A program made the translations under genes and the position numbers. DNA of 64,000 bases, taken from contig NZ_LT605205.1 in NCBI RefSeq assembly GCF_900095135.1, positions 620,001 through 684,000 of the forward strand. Reading direction: 5' to 3'. This DNA comes from Proteiniphilum saccharofermentans. Lineage in GTDB: Bacteria > Bacteroidota > Bacteroidia > Bacteroidales > Dysgonomonadaceae. Positions 27,142 to 37,700 of the stretch are shown piece by piece. Every line of letters starts with the position of its first letter. The stretch's first letter is position 1. The notes beneath the pieces are model-generated. The model was given only the letters and a program-made list of their open reading frames with translations. It had not been told where the DNA came from and searched no databases.

Positions 27142-28974
27142 TCATTCCAGCACAAGCACTTCTTTGGGCGCAAGTGTCAGCGTTTTTTCCAGCGAAACAT
27201 TTCTACCCGAGAGCAGGTCAGTCCATCCGGTACTGTTTCCTATTGACTCGGCGTACCGGTCGAGGTTTATCTCTACCTGTTTCGATGTCCCGTTCATAAA
27301 AATCAATACGCTTTCATCCCCTAAGTAACGCTCATAGACATAAACGCCTTTTTGCAGCACATAATGTTTCATATCGCCATACGCGATCACATCGTTGCCC
27401 TGTCGCCAGTGGAGCAGCTTCTTCATGAAGTTGAACGCTTCATTCTGTAACCTGTCGCGCCCTTCTGCGGTGAAATGATCCGTCTTATCCCCGGGCCACC
27501 CGCCCGGCACGTCGAGGCGGATATCGCCGTCGCTTCGGCTTTTGTTGCCATTCATCAGCAATTCGGTGCCGTAGTAGATCTGCGGGGTGCCAGGCATGGT
27601 GAGCAGGAACGTAATCCCTTGCTTCCATCCGGCCAGATCGGAGGGATACTCTTTCAGGAACCGGTCGGTATCATGGTTGTCCAGGAAGCGCAGTACATTA
27701 TAGATATCGGGATAGATAAAATCGTAGGTCATGTGGTCGTAGATGCCGTGCAGTCCCCCGTTCCATTCCCCCGTTTCTTCAAAGAAAGCGCTGTGCGACA
27801 ATCCCATAAAGCGGAAGTCCATCACTGATCTCAACTTGGTGTTGTTCGTGTTGATCGGACTGTTTCTCTGCCAGAAAGAGGTGCCGATAGGGTTGTTGAG
27901 CCATGCCTCTCCCACGATATTGTATTGGGGATATTCTTTCTCTACGGCCTCTATCCAGTCGACCATCATGTCATAATCGGCATAAGGATAGGTATCCTGC
28001 CGGATGCCATCGACTCCCGAGTATTCGATCCACCAGATACTGTTCTGGATCAGGTATTTTGCCACATGCCGGTTTCGTTGGTTGAGGTCAGGCATGGTAG
28101 GTACGAACCAGCCGTCCACCATTTTGCTTTTGTCATATTCCGAGGCGTAGGGATCGAAATACATCTCTTTCATGTGCGAAGTCTGCACATATTCACCCAT
28201 GTTGTTGAACCAATCCGTCGAGGGCACGTCTTTCACCCAGGGGTGGTCGCTTCCGCAATGGTTGAAGATCATATCCATCACCACCTTCATTCCTCTGGAA
28301 TGGGCGTCGGCGATCAGATTTGCGTACTCTTCATTGGTGCCGAAACGGGGATCCACGCGGTAGTAATCGGTGGTGGCGTATCCATGGTACGATCCGCCCT
28401 CCATATCATTCTCCAGTACCGGATTGAGCCAGATAGCGGTTACGCCCAGGTCGGACAGGTAATCCAACCGGTCCGATATGCCTTTCAGGTCGCCTCCATG
28501 CCGTGCGCTGTGGTGATTGCGGTCTACCTTGTATGGCATCCGCATCGGGATCTGGTCGTTGGATGCATCTCCATTGGCAAAACGGTCGGGCATGATCAGG
28601 TAGAGCACATCTGATGCATCGAAACTTTTTATATTATATCTGTCTGGATTACGTTCTTTCAATTCATAAGAATAAGTGATTTTCTCCTTTCCGTCGGTGA
28701 ACAGGATATCGAATGTTTCGGGGCTGCTTTCCGAGATATCGAGATAAAGGATCAGGTAATTCGGACTTTCCAGCCGTACCGATTCTTTGATTCTCACATT
28801 TTTTGAAGTCACTTCCGGAATATAACCGGCAATATTTTCGCCGTATACCATCAACTGTAATTCCGGCTCTTCCATGCCACTCCACCAAAACGAGGGTTCG
28901 ACATGCACCTCACGGGCGTGTGCCGTAGATATTGCTATTACAATAAGGGAAAAAAGTAAAATTATTTTCTTCAT
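27142..28974 (-). CDS. GH13 neopullulanase/cyclomaltodextrinase-like enzyme (SusA type)
   Basis: The 610-residue enzyme has a type-I signal peptide (cleavage after AHA, residue 20), an N-terminal CBM-like domain and a GH13 barrel with HGGDLKGI, MDMIFNHCGSDHPW, GVDGIRQDTYPY (nucleophile Asp), IVGEAWLNN (acid/base Glu) and FLDNHDTDRF. It closely follows the SusA outline, a periplasmic enzyme that cuts maltodextrins or pullulan. It lies downstream of the GH53 gene in the locus. Confidence 0.9.
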   Translation of the reverse strand: MKKIILLFSLIVIAISTAHAREVHVEPSFWWSGMEEPELQLMVYGENIAGYIPEVTSKNVRIKESVRLESPNYLILYLDISESSPETFDILFTDGKEKITYSYELKERNPDRYNIKSFDASDVLYLIMPDRFANGDASNDQIPMRMPYKVDRNHHSARHGGDLKGISDRLDYLSDLGVTAIWLNPVLENDMEGGSYHGYATTDYYRVDPRFGTNEEYANLIADAHSRGMKVVMDMIFNHCGSDHPWVKDVPSTDWFNNMGEYVQTSHMKEMYFDPYASEYDKSKMVDGWFVPTMPDLNQRNRHVAKYLIQNSIWWIEYSGVDGIRQDTYPYADYDMMVDWIEAVEKEYPQYNIVGEAWLNNPIGTSFWQRNSPINTNNTKLRSVMDFRFMGLSHSAFFEETGEWNGGLHGIYDHMTYDFIYPDIYNVLRFLDNHDTDRFLKEYPSDLAGWKQGITFLLTMPGTPQIYYGTELLMNGNKSRSDGDIRLDVPGGWPGDKTDHFTAEGRDRLQNEAFNFMKKLLHWRQGNDVIAYGDMKHYVLQKGVYVYERYLGDESVLIFMNGTSKQVEINLDRYAESIGNSTGWTDLLSGRNVSLEKTLTLAPKEVLVLE

Positions 28975-29053
28975 ACGATTATTATATTTAATGCAGATAA
29001 GTAGATTGAAAAAATGATCAGGGATTTATATTTTTAATTCCTCTGATGATTCA

Positions 29054-30091
29054 TTACTCTATAAAAGCATCCATTGCTTTTGTCGGCCGCCCGTTATCAC
29101 CCCATGCACTGAGCGGATAACGGCTCCACGAACGGGCACCCTGCGGCTCCCAGTAAAAGACGCCCGTTCCTTTACCGTCGGGTACTTCCTTCACTTTCCG
29201 GATCACGGCACGTAACATCTCATACGTATTTTGCGGTTTGGTATCCTCACCGCCTGTTTCCACTACCATCACCTCTTTATTGTAACGATTTGCCATATCG
29301 TTCAGGTTATGGCCCAAATCGTCGATGATCTCACTGTAATCGGGTTTTCCTTCTAACCACCATGGATAAAACGACATACCGATGATATCGTATTTTGCCC
29401 CGTATTTTTCCGCATTATCGAACCACCAGCGAAAGCGTTCGTTGTTATTTCCCTGGTCGACATGCAGGATGATTTTTGTGGTGGGGCTGACTGCCTTGAC
29501 GGCCTCGTATCCGTGGTTGATCAGTTGCACCAATTGAGGCCAGTTGTCGGTATGCCCTTCGGGATAGATCATTCCGGTAGGAATTTCATTCCCCAATTGC
29601 ACCCATTCGGGTGTTACGCCTGCTTCTTTTAGCGCCGTTATCACGTCATAAGTGTAATCGTACAGCGCTTCTTTAAGTTGATCGAAATCGAGTCCTTCCC
29701 AATCTTTGGGTTTGTGTTGTTTGCCCGGATCGGCCCAACTGTCGCTATAATGGAAATTGATCATGACACGCATATCCCAATCCTTTGCCCTTTTTGCCAT
29801 GGACACTGTTTCTTCTTTGCTACAATGGCCGCTGTGCGGATCATCCGAAGGATTCACCCACGTGCGTAACCGGACAGAATTGATGCCGTGGTCTTTGAGT
29901 ATCTTGAAACAATCTTCGGGAGTGCCGTTGTCGTTGTAGAAAATGTATCCGGCAGCTTCCATCTGTGGTAGCCAACTGATATCGGCTCCTTTGGCAAACA
30001 TATCTTCCGGTTTTACCTCCGTCGTCGTTTGTTGGCAGGAAAGGCACAGAACCAATAGATAAAAGCAAAAGAGAAAAAGCTTTTTCATCAT
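29054..30091 (-). CDS. GH53 endo-beta-1,4-galactanase, lipoprotein
   Basis: The 345-residue enzyme has a lipoprotein signal (Cys19 in LVLCLSC, or Cys16) and a TIM-barrel. The GH53 acid/base Glu is in WVQLGNEIPTGM and the nucleophile Glu in VVETGGED. Other blocks include GADISWLPQM and INFHYSDSWADPG. GH53 enzymes hydrolyse beta-1,4-galactan such as pectic arabinogalactan side chains. Its place in an otherwise starch-type locus is unusual. A terminator lies between it and the upstream SusF-like gene. ATG 30088 is an alternative start. Confidence 0.88.
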   Translation of the reverse strand: MMKKLFLFCFYLLVLCLSCQQTTTEVKPEDMFAKGADISWLPQMEAAGYIFYNDNGTPEDCFKILKDHGINSVRLRTWVNPSDDPHSGHCSKEETVSMAKRAKDWDMRVMINFHYSDSWADPGKQHKPKDWEGLDFDQLKEALYDYTYDVITALKEAGVTPEWVQLGNEIPTGMIYPEGHTDNWPQLVQLINHGYEAVKAVSPTTKIILHVDQGNNNERFRWWFDNAEKYGAKYDIIGMSFYPWWLEGKPDYSEIIDDLGHNLNDMANRYNKEVMVVETGGEDTKPQNTYEMLRAVIRKVKEVPDGKGTGVFYWEPQGARSWSRYPLSAWGDNGRPTKAMDAFIE

Positions 30092-30196
30092 TTGTCCAAT
30101 TTAAATACCTGAGCGGCATTATTCTATCGTTATCGTGATTCGTTAAGCAAAATGCTGTGATAATTCTGCTTTGCCGTGCAGCAAGCGAAAAGCGAC

Positions 30197-30226
30197 AAAA
30201 AGCACGGCACAGTCACCGTGCTTTTT
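30197..30226. terminator. Terminator inside the sus-like locus
   Basis: AAAAAGCACGG and CCGTGCTTTTT form an 11-bp palindromic stem with an 8-nt loop between the SusF-like gene and GH53. It works in both directions and could reduce transcription of the downstream enzymes relative to susCDEF. Confidence 0.75.
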
Positions 30227-30247
30227 ATAATCCCATTTACCATTTGT

Positions 30248-31786
30248 TTATGGTAACTCTGATGTCGGTATGATAATATAATGTCCCGTCAAATCATTTA
30301 AAGCAATATAATAGGTTCCTGCTGTTTCTATTGCTATGTTTGCTCCATTATTCGTTGTGCCTGTTCCGAACGGGAGAGACTGATTATCTTCGGAAGTGGC
30401 TCCCCAACTGACATCCCAGGCATCATTCGCGCGGATTTTTAATAAGCCCGGCATAAGTTCTATTGCATTTGAAGTCCAGATATGTTCGGCTACCTGGGTT
30501 AAATCCGTATCGGTATCCCATCCGCCGGCCGTTGCCGTTCCAATTACCCCCATTGAATTATAGGTAACGCTAACATCACCTGTATAGGGTATATATTCAG
30601 CTGTTAAAGTCCCCAAGTCTAACTTTAAGGTATAGTAACCGTCCGTAGCGGGACCGGGTAGATTGGGAGAGTTATTTTCCAGCACCAATGCACCATCCCT
30701 ATAGCCCCAGCAAGGATCCCACACTCCGGCTTTAATCGGAAACTTCTGCTCCCTTCCTCCTGTAAAATGTGCCGTGAAGGTATATTTCGAATCAGCCGAA
30801 CTATTGTCGGCGAAGAGGATTTGCAGGCCGTTTCCGATTGCACCAATCTCATTGTTCCACTCCGGCAAACCAGTAATAGCGTTTCCCGTCATATAAACAA
30901 CATCTTTCGTATAGCCTAAAAGTTGGATTGTATAGGTATACTCTATCATATTGAGTGTAATCCTTACCCAACCCGGTTCCATTACCCGCATAGCCTGGGA
31001 ATTTTCAATGATAAGATCCCCTTCCAATTCAGTGTTCCCGTCTACGGGGTTACCCAGCAGACCATCCCACGAAGCGGCCTCTTTACTCGATTTGGGAACG
31101 ATCTTAAAATATCCGTTGAAATCCCCGCTTTCCGGTTGTTTCATTTCCACCAAAATAGTAAAGATAGGATCTTCATATACATCTTTACCACTATGGTTGA
31201 ATTTGTAGTTATCGAGATCTTCAATATTCCATTCATTGATATTGCCAATCAGGTAATACTCCTCTTCAATAACCGGGCCGACAGGAGTGACGGTAACAGG
31301 GCCCAATATAACCGGGGTAGGCATCATCACCGACGAAGCGCCGTCGGTGATATAGTATTTTACCCGAATAAAGAGTTCCCGGGCGTAAGGTGCTTTCCCA
31401 TAGAGGCTTTTTACTGCCTCATCGAGATCTGCGGGGGTAATAGTAGCTGTATTTTTCCCACTCATCGATGGAAGTTCCAAAGCCTGTTCGAAATCATCTG
31501 TAGATGACAACTCCAGTTTGAAAGTGACGGTAGCGCCTTCCGCCAATTGCGGAGTAGCTGTTGCCTTGACCGCTTCGAAAGGGGTGTTCTCTTCCAGTGC
31601 TTCCCCCGTCAATACTATCGCCGAACCAAAGCCTGATCCCAGGGCAATGGTGAATCCTTCGACCGATTGTGCATCTTCCTGTTCATAGGCTTGCGGCGGG
31701 GCGGCCATATGGTCGTATACATCATCGCATGATCCGAAGCCGACCAATGCGAGCAGGGTTGTCAAAAGGTATATTTTAGGTTTCAT
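30248..31786 (-). CDS. SusF-like outer-membrane starch-binding lipoprotein
   Basis: The 512-residue lipoprotein (GFGSC, Cys20) has a SusE/SusF-type N-terminal domain and then tandem C-terminal binding modules, with YYLIGNINEWN, VYMTGNAITGLPEWN and MGVIGTATAGGWDTD marking each module start. SusE/F proteins bind starch on the cell surface and assist SusC/D. ATG 31786 (MKPKIYLL) is preferred; an in-frame ATG at 31795 would put MCT before the signal. It follows SusE by 17 bp. Confidence 0.82.
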   Translation of the reverse strand: MKPKIYLLTTLLALVGFGSCDDVYDHMAAPPQAYEQEDAQSVEGFTIALGSGFGSAIVLTGEALEENTPFEAVKATATPQLAEGATVTFKLELSSTDDFEQALELPSMSGKNTATITPADLDEAVKSLYGKAPYARELFIRVKYYITDGASSVMMPTPVILGPVTVTPVGPVIEEEYYLIGNINEWNIEDLDNYKFNHSGKDVYEDPIFTILVEMKQPESGDFNGYFKIVPKSSKEAASWDGLLGNPVDGNTELEGDLIIENSQAMRVMEPGWVRITLNMIEYTYTIQLLGYTKDVVYMTGNAITGLPEWNNEIGAIGNGLQILFADNSSADSKYTFTAHFTGGREQKFPIKAGVWDPCWGYRDGALVLENNSPNLPGPATDGYYTLKLDLGTLTAEYIPYTGDVSVTYNSMGVIGTATAGGWDTDTDLTQVAEHIWTSNAIELMPGLLKIRANDAWDVSWGATSEDNQSLPFGTGTTNNGANIAIETAGTYYIALNDLTGHYIIIPTSELP

Positions 31787-31803
31787 TGTACACATTTTTA
31801 TAG

Positions 31804-32964
31804 TTATTCTATTTTACCTGTCCTTTTGGTAAAGTTAATGGATAATCTCTGTCCCGCTGTTCCAGCTACACGAGCCTGGTCGTCTCCTGCGCCGCGGGGT
31901 ACGAATACGCCGTCAAACACCATGAACTCTGTCTGCCACCATTCGTGGCCGGGCAACTGGATGCTGGCACGTACTCCGCCGTCGTCATCTCCCTGGGCAG
32001 CGGCAGTAAACGCAGGCGATATGAATTCTGCATCGGCTCCCAGAGATAGTGCGGGTATCGCAAACCGGTGGATCTCATCGGTAGTTCCCCAGTGACCGCC
32101 ATTTACATTCCCTTGCAGATAAACATGGGGCGGAAGGAAGTCCACGCTAAACGTATACTCACGCCCTTCGATGGCAGTGGTTACCACTACTATATACCAT
32201 CCGGGATTCCCTATTCCTATATTGCCGCCAGCGTCGGATGTACCGGCCAATCCGGCAGAACCTTCACCAATGGTTACCTCATTGTAGCCAAACTCATTTC
32301 CATTCCACGCCATAGCGTAATTGAATTTGATTTCCGCATTATCGCCACCTTCGGTTTGTCCGAGATATTGCATTGCCCAGAACTTTCCGGGGGATCCCCA
32401 TACGGGGATCATCTCGGTGGCACTGTTCCAATCCCAGTTACCGGCCACGTTACCGATCAGGTACATCTCTTCGGGCATCGTCATTGCTTCAAGTGCAAAA
32501 TAACCGAGTACCTGAGGGAGTTGGATCACATTTGAATAGACCGGTTCCACCTTGCTCCCCGCGATGGTGGCAGTGAGACGAACGTACAGGGGATGCGGAT
32601 CCGCGGGATAATCACTTTCCTCTTCCACGTCATGCAAGGCGACCAATGCTACGGCTACATCCTGTGCAGATATGTCGAATTTGGCTGCGGAATAAGTACC
32701 CGGCAGGGTGGTATATTCCGCGAAATTCTGCGAGAGGGAAATCTGCACTGCATAAAGGGTTGCGGCAGTAAACCCATAGTTGGGCTGAGAAGTGGTAAAC
32801 TCGATCGTTTCCGTATTCTTCAGGTCATATATCCCCGAAGCGTACTTGGGTATGTTGAGCACGAAACTCTCCGGCTGCTGCAGGACAATTTTTTCATTAT
32901 CCTCGCATGCATGGAAAAATCCTATACCGGCCAGTAGAATTATTAAACTAAATATCTTCTTCAT
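31804..32964 (-). CDS. susE: SusE-like outer-membrane lipoprotein
   Basis: The 386-residue lipoprotein (FFHAC, Cys20) has an N-terminal SusE beta-sandwich domain with the FVLNIPKYASGIYDLKNTET opening, followed by a Ig-like region and a C-terminal glucan-binding module (MYLIGNVAGNWDWNSATE, then VYLQGNVNGG). It acts with the adjacent SusF-like protein on the cell surface. It lies 162 bp after susD, the spacer holding short-word repeats. Confidence 0.82.
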   Translation of the reverse strand: MKKIFSLIILLAGIGFFHACEDNEKIVLQQPESFVLNIPKYASGIYDLKNTETIEFTTSQPNYGFTAATLYAVQISLSQNFAEYTTLPGTYSAAKFDISAQDVAVALVALHDVEEESDYPADPHPLYVRLTATIAGSKVEPVYSNVIQLPQVLGYFALEAMTMPEEMYLIGNVAGNWDWNSATEMIPVWGSPGKFWAMQYLGQTEGGDNAEIKFNYAMAWNGNEFGYNEVTIGEGSAGLAGTSDAGGNIGIGNPGWYIVVVTTAIEGREYTFSVDFLPPHVYLQGNVNGGHWGTTDEIHRFAIPALSLGADAEFISPAFTAAAQGDDDGGVRASIQLPGHEWWQTEFMVFDGVFVPRGAGDDQARVAGTAGQRLSINFTKRTGKIE

Positions 32965-33126
32965 ATGATTGATTATTTGTTTAGAGTCAAGAATATATTT
33001 GATTAGTTGATTTACTGATGTGATGATTCGTAAATGGTAAAATTAGCTAATGAATAGTCATTGAATTATCACATCGTTACATTATCAAATCATCTCATTA
33101 GTCTCATTGGCACATTATTCACATTA
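32965..33126. repeat. Short-word repeat spacer after susD
   Basis: The 162-bp spacer contains ATTAGTCTCATTGGCACA (33098-33115) and ends in TATTCACATTACTAATAT, close to the words in the spacer after the SusA-like gene. No gene is visible. Confidence 0.4.
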
Positions 33127-34767
33127 CTAATATCCCGGATTTTGCGTCAGGTTTTGATTAGCTCCTATATCGTCGGAAGGAATGGGATACACCTTATAAG
33201 TGTCGGCAATGGATCTTCCTGCGGGTACATTGCCTTTCCACGGCCATATATAGGAGGAGCCGGTAAATTTCCCGAAACGGACCAAGTCGGTGCGACGCTG
33301 TGCCTCGAAGAAAAATTCACGACCTCTCTCGTCCAGGATAAAATCGAGCGTAAGCTGGCTGGCGGTAATTGTGGCTGCTGTCGCTGCCTCATTTTTATAG
33401 GCGCGTCGGCGAAGGTCGTTTACCAGTTGCAGTGCAGTGGCCTGATCACCTCCTGTTCCGCCTCTTAGGACAGCTTCCGCATAATTGAGATGGATCTCGC
33501 CCAGGCGGAAGAGCGGGAAATCGGTATACACAATATTACTGGGCGGGAGTGTCCCGTCGCTGTAGGTATTGTAGTATTTCACGATCGGTATTCCGTTATT
33601 GGTGAACAGGGAAGGGTCTACAATTTCATTGTTCTCGGTTTGGTCGGTACGTACCATAGAGAAACGGGTATCATCTTCATGTCTGTTTTCTCTTTCGAAA
33701 AAGCGTAACAGGGAAACCAACGCACGGTTACCCTGCCATGCGCCCACTGAATTTATTTCGGCCTGCAGGGCGGAAGGAACCGTACTGCTCATCAGGAAAG
33801 TCATTCCTCCCCAGGTCTGGGTATCTTCCCCTTCGTAACGGATTGGAAGGATCATTTCTACCGAATTTTCGTTGTCAGCCGTGAATACATTCTTATACAC
33901 CGGGTCAAGGGCAAAGTTTTCGTCGAGTACCTTTTTGCTGTAAGTAATACTTTCCGTATACTTATTCACTCCCATATATGTTTCCGCATTGAGGTAGAGA
34001 CGTGAGAGCAATGCCCAGTTGGCGGCTTTATGTGCACGTCCGTAGTAGGTTGGGTGATAACCCACAAATGGATCGAGCATATCCGCTTCACATTCTGTCA
34101 GTTCTTTTTCGATATAATCAAACAGGTCTTCCGCCATGATCTGTGGAGGAAGCGTACTGCCTACCGGACTATCTTCATTCACAAAAGGCACATTCCTGAA
34201 CATATCCAACAGGTAGTAGTAAGAGAGAGCCCGGGCAAAGCGGGCTTCGGCGCGGTAGGTTTTGATTTGCGCTTTCACTTCCTCACTTGCCCCCCTTGAA
34301 GAGAGTTTTTCTTCGGTTGTTTCTCTCAACAATGCGTTAGCCAGGTTAATCTGATAATAGAGACGATAGTAAAATCCTTTGATAAATACGTTGTTTGCTG
34401 TCCAGGTCATATAATTCAGATCAGGGATACCTACGTCATTCCACGCACATAACGCTTCGTCGGAAGGGAGGGTTTGCAGGTTCCAAAGCCCTCTCAGGAA
34501 AGATGCCTGGCTTCCTCCGTCTACACCAGCCACATCGGGATCACCGTCGCCGCCCTCGTTACCACTGATAGCCAGACCGGCATAAATCTTGGCGAGCAGT
34601 TCCTGATAGGGGCCTATTTCACTTCCGAAAACCACTTCCGACACTAACTCTTCCTTGTCGAGCGGGATGGTGTTTAAGTCATCGAGACAGGATGAGAGTC
34701 CTGCAATCATTAGACTGATTGTTACGATGAACAGAAATTTATATTTTACTCGTTTCATATTTTTCAA
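33127..34767 (-). CDS. susD: SusD-like outer-membrane glycan-binding lipoprotein
   Basis: The 546-residue lipoprotein (LSSC, Cys27) is of the RagB/SusD family, alpha-helical with TPR-like repeats. Family blocks include YYLLDMFRNVPFV, RLGEIHLNYAEAVLRG and FILDERGREFFFEAQRRTDLVRFGKF. It forms the lid of the SusC importer. It begins three bases after the susC stop, so the two are coupled. ATG 34758 (MKRVKYKF) is an alternative start. Confidence 0.93.
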   Translation of the reverse strand: MKNMKRVKYKFLFIVTISLMIAGLSSCLDDLNTIPLDKEELVSEVVFGSEIGPYQELLAKIYAGLAISGNEGGDGDPDVAGVDGGSQASFLRGLWNLQTLPSDEALCAWNDVGIPDLNYMTWTANNVFIKGFYYRLYYQINLANALLRETTEEKLSSRGASEEVKAQIKTYRAEARFARALSYYYLLDMFRNVPFVNEDSPVGSTLPPQIMAEDLFDYIEKELTECEADMLDPFVGYHPTYYGRAHKAANWALLSRLYLNAETYMGVNKYTESITYSKKVLDENFALDPVYKNVFTADNENSVEMILPIRYEGEDTQTWGGMTFLMSSTVPSALQAEINSVGAWQGNRALVSLLRFFERENRHEDDTRFSMVRTDQTENNEIVDPSLFTNNGIPIVKYYNTYSDGTLPPSNIVYTDFPLFRLGEIHLNYAEAVLRGGTGGDQATALQLVNDLRRRAYKNEAATAATITASQLTLDFILDERGREFFFEAQRRTDLVRFGKFTGSSYIWPWKGNVPAGRSIADTYKVYPIPSDDIGANQNLTQNPGY

Positions 34768-34770
34768 GAA

Positions 34771-37700
34771 TTAAAAGTTTAAATTAAACCCAAGGATAAA
34801 TACGCGTGGGTGAGGATAGATATTGTTGTCGATACCGTCGTTGGTGAATTCCGGATCGAGTCCTTTGTATTTGGTGATCACAAACGGATTCTGTACGGTT
34901 AAATGAAGCCTTGCGGATTGCAGCCAATTGGATACATTATTGAAATTATACCCCACTGAGATGTTATCCATCTTTAAGAAGGATGCATTTTGGATATAAT
35001 AACTTGACTGATAGTGGACGGCATCAAAATTGGTGAAAGTAGCACTATTCACTTTGTTCTTCAGCCAACCCGAAGGATCGTAGGTGATTGACCTTGACTC
35101 ACGATTCGATTGTATGTTATTGTATACATAATTTCCGATATTGGACCGCAGTGAGAAATTGAGATCCCAGTTTTTGTATGACAACTGAGAAGATAGTCCC
35201 ATAAACAGGTCAGGTGCTGCGTTTTTATAAACGATCATATCTTCTTCATTGATCTGTCCGTCTGCGTTTTGATCCACAAACACTCCTTCCAGAGGTCTTC
35301 CGTCATTATCATATACCTGTTCATATACATAAAAAGAACCAGAAGGATAATTTACGCTGTGGATGGCGATATTGTTACCCGTACCGCCGTCGATGCCACC
35401 GAAACGTACACCCACATAGCTGGGATCATCATTAATGGTCAACTTAGTGATTCTGTTTCTATTATAAGTGATGTTGTAACTGACATTCCAGTTTAAATCC
35501 TTGCTTACGATGGGCCGACCCGTGATGCTGAACTCAACTCCCTTGTTTTCCAGTTCCCCTACGTTAGTGAGTAACTCGTTGCTGAAGTTTGTTCCGGCAG
35601 CTATACCTACAGTATTCAGCAGGTCGGTGGTCTTACGGTAGTACACATCGAATGTACCGCTGATACGGTTATTGAGGAACCCGAAATCCAATCCGGCATT
35701 ATAAGTGGCTGTTTCTTCCCACTTCAGGTTTTCGTCGTATGCCAACGGTCGAATCAGGGGAACTTTGGTGTTGCCAAAGAAATAATTAGCTCCCGCCTTA
35801 CTGTAACTATATCTTCCCATCCACGGATAATCTCCGTTACCCAGGTTCTGCTGTCCGGTAACTCCATATCCTAACCGTAGTTTCAGGTCGGACATCACAT
35901 CACCGGCATTTTCCATAAATGGTTCGTTGATGATACGCCATGCGAAGGCTGCAGATGGGAACAATCCCCACTTATTGCCCGGACTAAACCTGGAAGAACC
36001 GTCGTTACGTAATGTGAGCGTAAAAAGATAACGTTCCAGCAATGAATAATTCAAACGGCCAAAGAAGGAAATTACATAGCTTTCCGTAGAATAATCATTC
36101 CCTTCCTTGTAGAACTCATTTCCCGTTTGTGCAGCCATGGCTGCAGAATAGGGAAATTTATTCTCTTCTTCACTGTAGAAACGTTGCCAGGAGTATCCTC
36201 CCATCGCATCGATCCGGTGTACACCGAAATTGTTGTTATAATTCAGATAGAAGTCAAGCAGGGTATTACTTTTGTATTGGTAATAGGTGGAATTCTCACC
36301 CCAGCCCGCTTTGTAACTGCCCCATACCCAACTCATGGGAGAGTTGTCAGTTATGATTACGTCTCCGTTACTTTCTGAGATATCGTATCCCATATTGAGG
36401 TTGGCTCTCAGTCCTTCCAAAAACGGCAGGTTATAATCGACCTGCATATTACCGATACTCCTGTAGACTTTTGATTTGTCCGATTTTTGCTCCAGTATGG
36501 CGAGCGGATTGGCCAATCCGATATCGATAGGTGTCCCGTCGGTTTTGAGTGACATATGATACCCATTTCCATAAGGAGAGTTGGTCTCGGAATAGACTGG
36601 CATGGTCGGATCGAACTGGGTGGCCGAATTGATGGCACCACGATCGGCAAAGCGGTTGGTGTTATAAACACCCTTGGCATTCAATTGTACTCTTAATGAG
36701 CCGTCGAGAAAGGAGGGTGACATATTGATACTTCCCGTATACCTTTCTAATCCGGAAGTTTTCAGGATACCTTTTTCATTGGTATATCCCACCGAGACAC
36801 GATAGGGAAGGAAATTAGATATTGAACCGGCAAGACTGACATTATGGTCGGTGCTGGTAGCGGTTTTGAATATCTGATCCTGCCAGTTAGTCTGGGTATT
36901 GCCTAATGCGGCGGCCTGCTGGCTGTCTTCCCCGAAAGAGTCAATAACATAATTCCTGAAAGTGGGTGCATCCATCACATCTACTAATCCGGTTTTGGTG
37001 CTGACAGACACAGACCCGTTGTATGCCACCTGCAGTTTTCCGCTATGTCCTTTTTTCGTTGTGATGATAATCACACCGTTGGATGCCCTTGAACCATATA
37101 TAGCAGTAGCGGATGCATCTTTCAGAACGGTAAATGTTTCGATATCGTTTGCATTGATAGTGCTTAACGGGTCAGCCATCCCGTTGATACCCTCAGTGTC
37201 TACAGGTACACCGTCGATAACAATTAGCGGGTCATTGCTGGCCGACATTGACGATCCACCTCTGATCCGGATATTGGAAGCCGATCCGGGTGCACCGCCT
37301 GATGAAACCACGCTCAACCCGGCTACCTGTCCTGCCAATAGTGAGGAAGGAGAAGTGGCAAGGCCTTTATTTATTTTAGATGCATCAATAGCAACTACAG
37401 AGCCTGTTGCATCATCTTTGCGTACAGTTCCGTAACCGATTACCACCACTTCCTCCAATAGTTCCGTATCTTCCTCCATCGTTACATTGATAGTACTCCT
37501 ATTGTTGATGGGAATCGATTGCGGTCTGTAGCCGATATAGCTTATCTCCAATACGCCGTCGGCAGGAGCCTGAAGCGTAAAATTACCGTCATAGTCGGTA
37601 ATTGTACCCGAGGAAGTACCTTGTACAAGGATATTGGCGCCGATAATAGGTTCGCCGGCAATATCAGTAACTATTCCTCTCACATTTATCGTAGCGCCGG

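Noticed and set aside
27925-28614. 229-codon open frame antisense to the SusA-like gene
   Set aside because: Opposite a full GH13 gene whose catalytic motifs are intact on the other strand.
29007-29052. Terminator after GH53
   Set aside because: Stem of about seven pairs with mismatches; too weak to claim.
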